A DNA stretch of 14,004 nt. Origin: Roseiarcus sp. (GTDB taxonomy: Bacteria; Pseudomonadota; Alphaproteobacteria; Rhizobiales; Beijerinckiaceae). Positions 6,604 to 13,162 of the stretch are shown in pieces. The DNA lies in contig JASLHV010000211.1 in assembly GCA_030153205.1 (NCBI GenBank), positions 1-14,004 of the forward strand, written 5' to 3'. The position numbers and the translations under genes are program-made. Every line of letters starts with the position of its first letter. Positions within the stretch are counted from its first letter, which is position 1. Below the pieces are notes generated by a model. It did not search any database. It was given only the letters and a program-made list of their open reading frames with translations, and had not been told where the DNA came from.

Positions 6604-7332
6604 ATGCCTTATGAACTGTACTACTGGCCAAACATCCAAGGCCGCGGCGAGTTCGTGCGTCTTGCGCTCGAGGAAGCTGGCGAAGACTATGTCGACGTGG
6701 CTCGGTCGGGCGACGCCGGCATGGCCGAGATGATGAAAATCTTGAAAGACGACACGCATTCCCCGTTTGCGCCGCCATTCCTCAAAGACGGCGATATCCT
6801 GATCTCGCATGTCGCGAATATTTTATTGTACCTAGGCCCCAAGCTTCATCTCGCGCCAAGGAGTGAGAAGACCAGTTTTTTTGCTCACGGTCTACAATTG
6901 ACGATCACGGACTTTGTCGCCGAAGCTCACGACGTTCACCACCCGATTTCAACGGAGCTCTATTACGAGGACCAGATCGAGGAAGCCAAGGCCCGGTCTC
7001 AATACTTCATCAAGCTCCGTATACCAAAATTCCTAGCTTATTTCGAAAGCATTTTGATGGACAATTCGGAGAGCCGCGAATTCGCAATTGGCGTCCGTCT
7101 CACCTATGTCGATCTTTCGCTGTTTCAGGTGATCGAAGGTCTCCACTACGCTTTTCCCCGCGCCCTCAAGACTTTTGCGAGCAAATACCCGGCCCTTGAC
7201 CGCTTGCGCGACAAAGTGCGCGAACGTCCGAACATAGCGCGCTATCTGGAGTCGGAGCGGCGCATACCCTTCAACGAGTCCGGAGTTTTTCGACATTATC
7301 CGGAATTGGACAAGGCTCCACGTTCAAAGTGA
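6604..7332 (+). CDS. Glutathione S-transferase family protein
   Basis: The 242-aa protein begins MPYELYYWPNIQGRGEFVRL, the thioredoxin-fold N-terminal domain of a Tyr-type GST (compare the sigma/mu/alpha-like pattern Y-x-L-x-Y...GR). Y7 is the likely glutathione-activating residue. FAPPFLKDG carries the cis-proline and ISHVANILLYLG stands where the usual [E/Q]S-x-A-[I/L] glutathione contact lies, with His after the Ser. An all-helical C-terminal domain follows (about 90-225). GSTs conjugate or otherwise use glutathione with electrophiles. The ATG at 6604 is preceded by AAGGAATT, a good site; the open frame extends 13 codons upstream without support. Its 3' end overlaps a short antisense ORF with a strong ribosome binding site. 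Third-position codon use looks more AT-rich than in tpiA or ppiD (by eye). Confidence 0.9.
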   Translation: MPYELYYWPNIQGRGEFVRLALEEAGEDYVDVARSGDAGMAEMMKILKDDTHSPFAPPFLKDGDILISHVANILLYLGPKLHLAPRSEKTSFFAHGLQLTITDFVAEAHDVHHPISTELYYEDQIEEAKARSQYFIKLRIPKFLAYFESILMDNSESREFAIGVRLTYVDLSLFQVIEGLHYAFPRALKTFASKYPALDRLRDKVRERPNIARYLESERRIPFNESGVFRHYPELDKAPRSK

Positions 7333-7534
7333 CAATTTGACCGCCTTTCCCCGTCAGCGTGGTTTCAAAAGATGTCATGGAAAGCTCCTTGCGGCGACTC
7401 TACAATCCACAGATAGAGCGCCCGGGAATAAACGGAACTTCCAAACTTCGCGCGGCAGCCTTCCATTTTGATGTCGTCGCGACAGCCCAATGAGCCGAGC
7501 CGTCGCATCGAGGCGCAAGCAGGGGAGATTCGAC

Positions 7535-8266
7535 ATGACCGAACTGAGCAATCGCGTGGCCCTCGTCACAGGCGCATCCCGCGGCATTGGGCGCGCGATC
7601 GCCCTCGCTCTGGGCAAAGCCGGCGCCGCCGTCGCTGTAAATTATCGAGAGCGTGGCGAGCAGGCCGCCCATGTTGTTGAGGGGATCCACAAGGCCGGGG
7701 GTCGCGCAATGGCTGTGGGCGCGGATGTGACCGATGGGTCGGCCGTACGAAGCATGGTTTACGAGGTCGAAGAGCGCCTTGGGCCAATTGACATCCTCGT
7801 AAACAATGCCGGCGTTGGCGCGCTTCACGGCCTGGATATCACGGAAGAGGATTTCGATCGTACCATCGCCGTCAATCTCAAGTCGGCCTTTCTTTGCATC
7901 CAGGCGGTTCTTCCTGGCATGCGCGCGCGGCGTTGGGGGCGGATCGTCAACCTCTCTTCAATTGCCGCGCGAAGCGTTGGCGGCGTCAGCGTCGCATATA
8001 ACGCCTCTAAGGCAGGGCTCGAAGGCTTGACGCGCGGCTATGCCGCTCGCCTTGCGGCCGAAGGCGTCACGGTCAATGCGGTTGCCCCCGGTTTGATTGA
8101 CACAGATATGGCCCAACCGCTGATCGAGGCGGGCTTTGTCTCCCGCATACCGGTCGGCCGCCTAGGCAGCGGCGATGAGATCGCGCAGGTGGTCCTATTG
8201 TTGATCGGCAATGCTTTCATGACCGGCCAGACCGTCGCGGCGAATGGGGGCGGTTTGTTCTATTGA
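7535..8266 (+). CDS. SDR family NAD(P)-dependent oxidoreductase (FabG-like)
   Basis: The 243-aa protein is a classical short-chain dehydrogenase/reductase. It has the cofactor loop TGASRGIG (residues 12-19), NNAG, the catalytic S142 in NLSSIAA, and Y155/K159 in YNASK, then VNAVAPGLIDTDM. It is close in length and motifs to 3-oxoacyl-ACP reductase, but many SDRs with other substrates look the same, so I leave the symbol empty. A basic residue follows the cofactor strand (NYRERGE), which favours NADP(H). The start at 7535 follows GGGGAGATTCGAC, a good site; an ATG at 7490 would add 15 unlikely residues (MSRAVASRRKQGRFD). It ends 15 nt from the end of the convergent cyclase gene, with no obvious hairpin between. 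Confidence 0.92.
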   Translation: MTELSNRVALVTGASRGIGRAIALALGKAGAAVAVNYRERGEQAAHVVEGIHKAGGRAMAVGADVTDGSAVRSMVYEVEERLGPIDILVNNAGVGALHGLDITEEDFDRTIAVNLKSAFLCIQAVLPGMRARRWGRIVNLSSIAARSVGGVSVAYNASKAGLEGLTRGYAARLAAEGVTVNAVAPGLIDTDMAQPLIEAGFVSRIPVGRLGSGDEIAQVVLLLIGNAFMTGQTVAANGGGLFY

Positions 8267-8281
8267 GCGCGGTCGAATCCT

Positions 8282-9439
8282 TTAGTTCACCGCGTAGACG
8301 TCCTGCGGCGCGGAGATGCCGGCCAGCGTATGGGCGCCGAGCGGTCGTAGCCCTTCCGGGCAAGCACGAGCGAAAGCCGCCGACGCCACCACAGTCTCGC
8401 CGAGCTTTGCAGCGACTTTCTCGATGCGCGCGGCGAGATTGACCGCCGGACCGATGCAGGTGAAGTCGAGCCTGCCGCCGCCGCCGATATTGCCGAACAA
8501 GACCTCGCCGACATGGAGCGCCAGGCCGAAACGTACGTTCGGCAGTTTCGCCACCGCGACGCGGGCCTCTCGCGCGGCCTCCAACGCGCGGGCGCAAACA
8601 GCTTGCGTCTCTTCTTCTGGCGTCGGAAATACCGCGAGCAACCCGTCGCCCATATATTTCAGTACTTCGCCGCCAAAGCGCGTGATCGCAGGCGTCTGGC
8701 AATCGAAATAATCATTGAGCAAGGCGACGACCTCCCGCGCCGGAATCCGGTCGGACAGCGCAGTGAAGCCGCGCATGTCGGAATACCAGATCACGGCTTG
8801 AATGTTTTCAGCATGACCGCGGCGTATCTTGCCTGCCAAAATGCGGGCCCCTGCCTGTCGTCCTACATAGGCGTCGAGCAAATTGTCAGCGGTCCGGCGC
8901 AAAGCGCGTATCTCTGCGACGCGGGCAAGCGCCCGAACCACGGCTGCGAGCGTAACCCGCGCTGCCTCACTGAACCCTCCCGGCGCGCGCGTCGTCCAAG
9001 TCGCGACATGTAAGCTGCCGTCGGTGAAGCGCATGGGAAAGGCGAGATAATCGGTCGCCCCTTGCGCCTGCTGACTGACCAATATCTCCATGTCTGCGGC
9101 GCTGGCTGCGTCTGGAAGCCGCCGACGGAACGGCTCTCCGGAAAGAAGAACCGCATTGACAGGGCTAATGTGATAGGTCGCCGTGTCCAGCGTCGAATAG
9201 GGCGCATCGTCGACCGCCGTCTTCTCACCCTCTCGCCAAAGAAATCGCCTGCCCATGATTTCGGGATGCAAAGTACGAACAAAGACGGCAGAGCGCCAAA
9301 GCGGTACGCCGGCTTGAACGAGTTGCTCGCAAAGTTGCGTCAAGACGACATCCGACGTGGGCGCTGAAAGCGCGCCGTCGATCAACCAGTCGACGATCTT
9401 TTGTGCGTTGATCTCAGCCTCGAGCGCAGCGCTCTTCAT
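8282..9439 (-). CDS. Class III adenylate cyclase, second type
   Basis: This 385-aa protein is a soluble class III nucleotide cyclase. The catalytic domain (about 210-385) has metal-binding D221 (YSDMRGFT) and D265, adenine-binding K261 (VLKYMGDGLLAVF), Thr327 at the second substrate-specifying position (LDFTCIG), and N334/R338 (NLAARIE). Thr in place of Asp at that position is common in bacterial cyclases and still specifies ATP. The N-terminal 200 residues have no zinc ribbon or membrane helix; the region MEILVSQQAQGATDYLAFPM and TDGSLHVATWTT resembles a GAF-like or cyclase-associated sensory domain common in Hyphomicrobiales cyclases. The ATG at 9437-9439 follows GAGGATTTTA, a good ribosome binding site. 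It differs in architecture from the cyclase at 4248 and faces the opposite way, so the two are not a recent duplication. Confidence 0.92.
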   Translation of the reverse strand: MKSAALEAEINAQKIVDWLIDGALSAPTSDVVLTQLCEQLVQAGVPLWRSAVFVRTLHPEIMGRRFLWREGEKTAVDDAPYSTLDTATYHISPVNAVLLSGEPFRRRLPDAASAADMEILVSQQAQGATDYLAFPMRFTDGSLHVATWTTRAPGGFSEAARVTLAAVVRALARVAEIRALRRTADNLLDAYVGRQAGARILAGKIRRGHAENIQAVIWYSDMRGFTALSDRIPAREVVALLNDYFDCQTPAITRFGGEVLKYMGDGLLAVFPTPEEETQAVCARALEAAREARVAVAKLPNVRFGLALHVGEVLFGNIGGGGRLDFTCIGPAVNLAARIEKVAAKLGETVVASAAFARACPEGLRPLGAHTLAGISAPQDVYAVN

Positions 9440-9805
9440 TAAAATCCTCGCATTTTTGCCTCAATTTTTGAACGCCTCTACGCTTGACTTCCAAAACCAT
9501 CGGATCAAACTGCCTGCAGCGTTGAGCGGCACGCCGCACAGCGTGAGCGTCGAACTCTAGCGTGGAGGTTTCGATGGCGCCACCGGGTAAGCTTGCCGCG
9601 ACAATCGTGCGGGTATTCGGACGGACCCCTGCGTAGCGGCTATTCACGGACGACGTCGCCGGGAGAGAGCCGGTTTCTGTCGCCTATCGTTGGCGAAGCT
9701 TTCTGCTTAAGGACATAAGGCTCCTCCCCGGCGTCGATCAATTAAGGCGTGTCGCTGAAAGCGAGCGTAGTTAGTTTATTAGCGATCGCACATTTTTCGG
9801 CTATT

Positions 9806-9830
9806 CCGAGGTACGTTACCGTCACCTCGG
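9806..9830 (+). terminator. Hairpin followed by CTTTT
   Basis: Arms CCGAGGTACG (9806-9815) and CGTCACCTCGG (9820-9830) pair over 10 bp with one bulged C and a 4-nt loop. CTTTTATG follows on the plus strand. This fits a short intrinsic terminator, but no plus-strand gene ends nearby, so it may end an unseen transcript or be a remnant. Confidence 0.33.
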
Positions 9831-9860
9831 CTTTTATGCTCGAACAATGTATATGCTCTC

Positions 9861-9875
9861 CGGTCACTGTGACCG
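9861..9875. promoter_or_regulatory. Perfect 7+1+7 palindrome (operator-like)
   Basis: CGGTCAC-T-GTGACCG is a perfect inverted repeat with a one-base centre. This size and symmetry suit a homodimeric transcription factor. It lies 211 nt before the DUF2277 start and about 420 nt upstream of the cyclase start on the other strand. The regulator is unknown and no regulator gene is in the window. Confidence 0.35.
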
Positions 9876-10086
9876 CACGCGGCGGCGCCGACAGCTTTCT
9901 TATTTCGTTGAGAACGCGTGTGCGCCGGCGGCGCGTTATCGAGATCGCTCATGAAGCCCCCACGACGGAGAAACGCTGCTTCTCGCGTCGCGCTCCGTCT
10001 TATGCTTCACTATCGCCCAAGCGACCTACGCTACCGAGTTGGCGCGCACCGCCCCGTCCCTCCTGCAGAAGGCTCCGGAGATCCCG

Positions 10087-10368
10087 ATGTGCCGTAATAT
10101 CCGAACCCTGTTTAATTTCGAGCCGCCGGCGAGCGACGAGGAAATTCGCGCTTCGGCCTTGCAGTTCGTTCGCAAGCTCAGCGGCTTTGCGCATCCGTCA
10201 AAGGCCAACCAGGACGCTTTCGACCGCGCCGTCGACGAAGTCACGGAGGTCGCCACGCGCCTGTTGAACTCTCTACAGACCTCCGCCCCGACACGCGACC
10301 GCGAGGAGGAAGCCGCCAAGGCGAAAGAGCGCTCGCGGCAGAGATTCGCGACCGATCACACGCATTAA
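10087..10368 (+). CDS. DUF2277 family protein
   Basis: The 93-aa protein starts MCRNIRTLFNFEPPASDEEI, the hallmark N-terminus of DUF2277, a small bacterial family of unknown function. FVRKLSGFAHPSKANQDAFDRAVDEV follows in two stretches, then a charged tail rich in Arg, Glu and Lys (DREEEAAKAKERSRQRF). It is predicted to be a small helical cytoplasmic protein. The conserved MCRNI start, with CGGAGAT upstream, fixes the ATG at 10087; the frame continues upstream to 10039 without support. The gene ends 6 nt from the tpiA stop codon, tail to tail, and no terminator fits between them, so the two transcripts probably overlap. Confidence 0.9.
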   Translation: MCRNIRTLFNFEPPASDEEIRASALQFVRKLSGFAHPSKANQDAFDRAVDEVTEVATRLLNSLQTSAPTRDREEEAAKAKERSRQRFATDHTH

Positions 10369-10374
10369 GCGCGA

Positions 10375-11139
10375 TCATTCCGTCTTGTAGACGCCGGCTA
10401 TTCCAAGAAAATCCGCCGCCTTGAGGCTGGCGCCGCCCACAAGCGCGCCGTCGACGTTGGCGAGACTGAGCAGCTCCGGGGCATTGGCCGGTTTGACCGA
10501 GCCGCCATAAAGGATTCGGACCTTTGCGCCAGCGGGTCCGTAAATTTCGCCGAGCAGGATGCGGATCGCCGCATGCATTTCGGCGACGTCGGCCGCGGTC
10601 GGCGTCAGCCCGGTGCCGATCGCCCAAACGGGCTCGTAAGCGACCACAATACGGTTCGGATCCGCCTCCGGCGGCAGAGAGCCTTTGACTTGGCCGCCTG
10701 TTACGGCGAGCGCCCCGCCCGCCTCGCGTTCGGCCCGCGTCTCGCCGACGCAGACAATCGCGCTCAAGCCGGCGGCCAGCCCCGCCTCGGCCTTGGCGCG
10801 CGCTATGGCGTCGGTTTCGCCATGGTCGGCGCGCCGCTCGGAATGGCCGACGATGACATAGGAAGCGCCGGCGTCCGCCAGCATCGTGGCGGCGATATCG
10901 CCGGTATGCGCGCCGAATCCGTTGGGGTGGCAATCCTGGGCGCCGAGCGCAATCGGGCCGTTAGCGAGAATCGCCGCGGCTTGGCTGAGAAGCGTCGCGG
11001 GCGGACAGACCGCCAATTCGGCGGTTCCGGCGGCGCCCGCCTCGGCCCCTTTACGCATGGCGGCGATCTCGGCGAGCGAGGCTTTCAGACCGTTCATTTT
11101 CCAATTACCGGCCACAAGGGGCCGCACGCCAGGAGTCAT
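10375..11139 (-). CDS. tpiA: Triosephosphate isomerase
   Basis: TpiA interconverts dihydroxyacetone phosphate and glyceraldehyde 3-phosphate in glycolysis, gluconeogenesis and the Calvin cycle. The 254-aa protein has K14 in AGNWKMNG, H99 in VIVGHSERR, catalytic E169 in AYEPVWAIGTG (loop 6 follows) and the phosphate-binding YGGSV and GGASL. Length is normal for the TIM barrel. I chose the ATG at 11137-11139 because GAGG lies 6 nt upstream and the family starts MTPGxRPLVAGNWKMNG; an ATG four codons earlier (11151) has no ribosome binding site but cannot be excluded. The gene is divergent from ppiD, an arrangement common in Hyphomicrobiales. What is unusual is that secG does not follow it. Confidence 0.96.
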   Translation of the reverse strand: MTPGVRPLVAGNWKMNGLKASLAEIAAMRKGAEAGAAGTAELAVCPPATLLSQAAAILANGPIALGAQDCHPNGFGAHTGDIAATMLADAGASYVIVGHSERRADHGETDAIARAKAEAGLAAGLSAIVCVGETRAEREAGGALAVTGGQVKGSLPPEADPNRIVVAYEPVWAIGTGLTPTAADVAEMHAAIRILLGEIYGPAGAKVRILYGGSVKPANAPELLSLANVDGALVGGASLKAADFLGIAGVYKTE

Positions 11140-11266
11140 TTCGAGCCTCATTGGAATCGTCGCTGCGCGATTAGCATCCTGTCGCCGCTATGCAAAGCGC
11201 CCCAGCGCCGCTAGATAGGGCCCAATTTTGGGCCTTTGGCCTGTTGACCGAGGTTAATGACGAGCC
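11140..11266. promoter_or_regulatory. Divergent tpiA/ppiD promoter region with hairpin
   Basis: These 127 nt must hold both promoters. A 7-bp inverted repeat, GGCCCAA (11219-11225) with TTGGGCC (11228-11234), is followed at once by TTTGGCC, which gives a second GGCC repeat. On the minus strand TTTGCA and CTAATC about 16 nt apart (about 11170-11197) are a weak candidate tpiA promoter. No clear promoter was picked for ppiD. Confidence 0.35.
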
Positions 11267-13159
11267 ATGCTCGAATATCTGCGCACCGCCTCCCAAGGCA
11301 TTGTCGGCCGGCTGATCATGACGATCGTCCTTTGCGTTATTGTCTTCAGCTTCGCGCTTTGGGGTACCGGCGATGCGTTCCGTGGCTACGGCAGCAACAA
11401 GGTCGCGTCGGTCGGCGGAACCTCGATCTCGCCGGACGAATTTCGTTTCGCTTATCAGAACACGCTTCAGCAATATCAGCGTCAACTCAAGGCGCCGATC
11501 ACCAACGCTCAGGCCCACGCCATGGGGCTGGACACGCAGATCCTCAGTCGCATGCTCGCGGACGCGACCCTCGATGAGCGCGCCCATTCGCTCGGCCTCG
11601 GTATTTCCGATGAGGAGATCGCCAAGGCGATCCGCACCTCGCCGAGCTTCCAAGGCCCGACCGGCCAGTTCGACCGCGACCGCTTCAATGAAGCCTTGCG
11701 CGATTCCGGCTTGAGCGAACGCGGCTTTTTCGTCGACCAGCAAAAGCGGTTCTTGCGTCAGCAGATCGGCGTCTCTTTGGTCGGCGGCCTGAAGGCCCCG
11801 AAGGCGCTTGTCGAGGCCTTGGCTCATTTCGACAGCGAGACGCGCTCGATCGATTACGTGACCCTGCCGACCAGCGCCGCCGGCGACATTCCAGCGCCCT
11901 CGCCGGATCAATTGCAGAGTTTCTTCAACGATCGCAAAGCGAGTTTCCGCGCGCCGGAATATCGTGCGATCAATATCCTTGCCGTCACGCCGACGACGGT
12001 CGCCAAGCCCGAAGAGGTGAGCGACGCCGACGCGCATGCGCTTTACGACCGCGTCAAGGACGAACGTTTCGGCGTACCGGAGAAGCGCTCGGTTCAGCAG
12101 CTCATCTTCGCCAATGAAGCCGACGCGAGCGCTGTCGCGGGCAAGATCAAGGCCGGCGCATCGTTCGACGATGTCGCCAAGGCAGGCGATCTCGGCGGCA
12201 AGCTGGTCGATCTCGGCGACACGACCAAGTCGGGAATCTTCGACAAAGCCGTGGCTGACGCCGCCTTTGCGCTTGCCGAAGGCGGCGTCAGCGACGTCGT
12301 CAAAGGTCAGTTCGGATCGGTGATCGTCCATGTATCCAAAGTGACGGCCGGCGCGATCAAACCTTTCGAGGACGTCGCCGGCGACCTCAAAAAAGAACTC
12401 GCGAGCGACCGCGCCGCGGATCAAGTCTTGTCGATCCACGACAAGATCGAGGATGCGCGCGCCTCCGGAAAGACGTTGACCGAAGCAGCCAAGGCCGCGG
12501 GATTCGACATTCGCGCGATCCCGGCTGTGGACGCGCAGGGCCTCGATAAGAGTGGCGCGGCAATTCCCGACCTCGCGGAAAAAGACTCGCTGCTGCGCGC
12601 CGTCTTCGCCTCCGATGTCGGCGTCGACGACCAGCCTGTATCGACCCGCGATCGCGGCTTCGTCTGGTTCGAGGTCGCGAAAGTCGAGCCCGCCCGCGAC
12701 CGTACGCTCGAAGAGGTCAAAGACCAGGTCGCCAAGCAATGGCGCGACGACGAAATCGCAAAAGCGCTCTCGACCAAGGCCGCCGACATGGTGATCAAGC
12801 TCGACGGCGGCGCGACTTTGGCCTCGCTCGCCGAAGCCGACAAGCTCGAGGTGAAGAGCGCCGCCGACATTCGCCGCCGCGGCGGCGCGGGTCTTGCCGA
12901 GAATGTCATTACGCCGATTTTCAACGCGCCGCCGAACGGCGCCGGCTCGGCGAGCGTCGGCGACGGCAAGCTCGTCTTCAAAGTCACGGCCGATACGATC
13001 CCGCCTGTCGATTTCTCGAGCGACGCGACCAAGCAAATCCAGCAGCGCGCCGATCAAGGCGTTACGACCGATCTTTTCAGCGAATATATTTCCGCCCTGC
13101 AACGCGAACTCGGCGTGAGCATCAACGAATCCGCATTGCAGGCGGCGGCGGGCGGCTGA
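11267..13159 (+). CDS. ppiD: PpiD-like periplasmic peptidylprolyl isomerase (SurA N-terminal domain)
   Basis: The 630-aa protein matches PpiD in length (E. coli 623) and plan. A short cytoplasmic N-terminus (MLEYLRTASQGIVGRL) leads to one membrane helix (about 17-33, MTIVLCVIVFSFALWG), which anchors it in the inner membrane with the bulk in the periplasm. A SurA/PpiD-like N-terminal chaperone domain follows (about 40-190), then a parvulin-type domain (about 265-360: EKRSVQQLIFANEADA, FDDVAKAGDLGG and VVKGQFGSVIVHV). A long helical C-terminal region completes it. PpiD assists folding of proteins leaving the Sec channel; the alphaproteobacterial form is often poorly active as an isomerase. The ATG at 11267 has a poor ribosome binding site, but the N-terminus is the conserved one. 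It is followed after 3 nt by trpE, so the two are co-transcribed. Confidence 0.9.
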   Translation: MLEYLRTASQGIVGRLIMTIVLCVIVFSFALWGTGDAFRGYGSNKVASVGGTSISPDEFRFAYQNTLQQYQRQLKAPITNAQAHAMGLDTQILSRMLADATLDERAHSLGLGISDEEIAKAIRTSPSFQGPTGQFDRDRFNEALRDSGLSERGFFVDQQKRFLRQQIGVSLVGGLKAPKALVEALAHFDSETRSIDYVTLPTSAAGDIPAPSPDQLQSFFNDRKASFRAPEYRAINILAVTPTTVAKPEEVSDADAHALYDRVKDERFGVPEKRSVQQLIFANEADASAVAGKIKAGASFDDVAKAGDLGGKLVDLGDTTKSGIFDKAVADAAFALAEGGVSDVVKGQFGSVIVHVSKVTAGAIKPFEDVAGDLKKELASDRAADQVLSIHDKIEDARASGKTLTEAAKAAGFDIRAIPAVDAQGLDKSGAAIPDLAEKDSLLRAVFASDVGVDDQPVSTRDRGFVWFEVAKVEPARDRTLEEVKDQVAKQWRDDEIAKALSTKAADMVIKLDGGATLASLAEADKLEVKSAADIRRRGGAGLAENVITPIFNAPPNGAGSASVGDGKLVFKVTADTIPPVDFSSDATKQIQQRADQGVTTDLFSEYISALQRELGVSINESALQAAAGG

Positions 13160-13162
13160 GCG

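Larger units (their letters stand above)
9440..10086. other. 647-nt gap between second cyclase and DUF2277 gene
   Basis: No convincing gene is seen here. It should contain the promoters of the cyclase (minus) and of the DUF2277 gene (plus). It holds a bulged hairpin (9806-9830), a 15-nt palindrome (9861-9875) and a further stem with arms GACGGAG (9964-9970) and CTCCGTC (9993-9999) enclosing GAGAA/TTCTC (9968-9984). One open frame on minus (about 9414-9647, GTG start, 77 codons) has no ribosome binding site and overlaps the cyclase start; I do not accept it as a gene. The length and lack of coding signal suggest decayed sequence or an unrecognised RNA. Confidence 0.5.

Noticed and set aside
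9414..9647. A 77-codon minus-strand frame; its start (RYAG...TIVAASL) faintly recalls an IS110-type transposase N-terminus
   Set aside because: The first catalytic Asp of that family is missing, the start is GTG without a ribosome binding site, there are no inverted ends and it overlaps the cyclase start. Too weak to call a transposon remnant.
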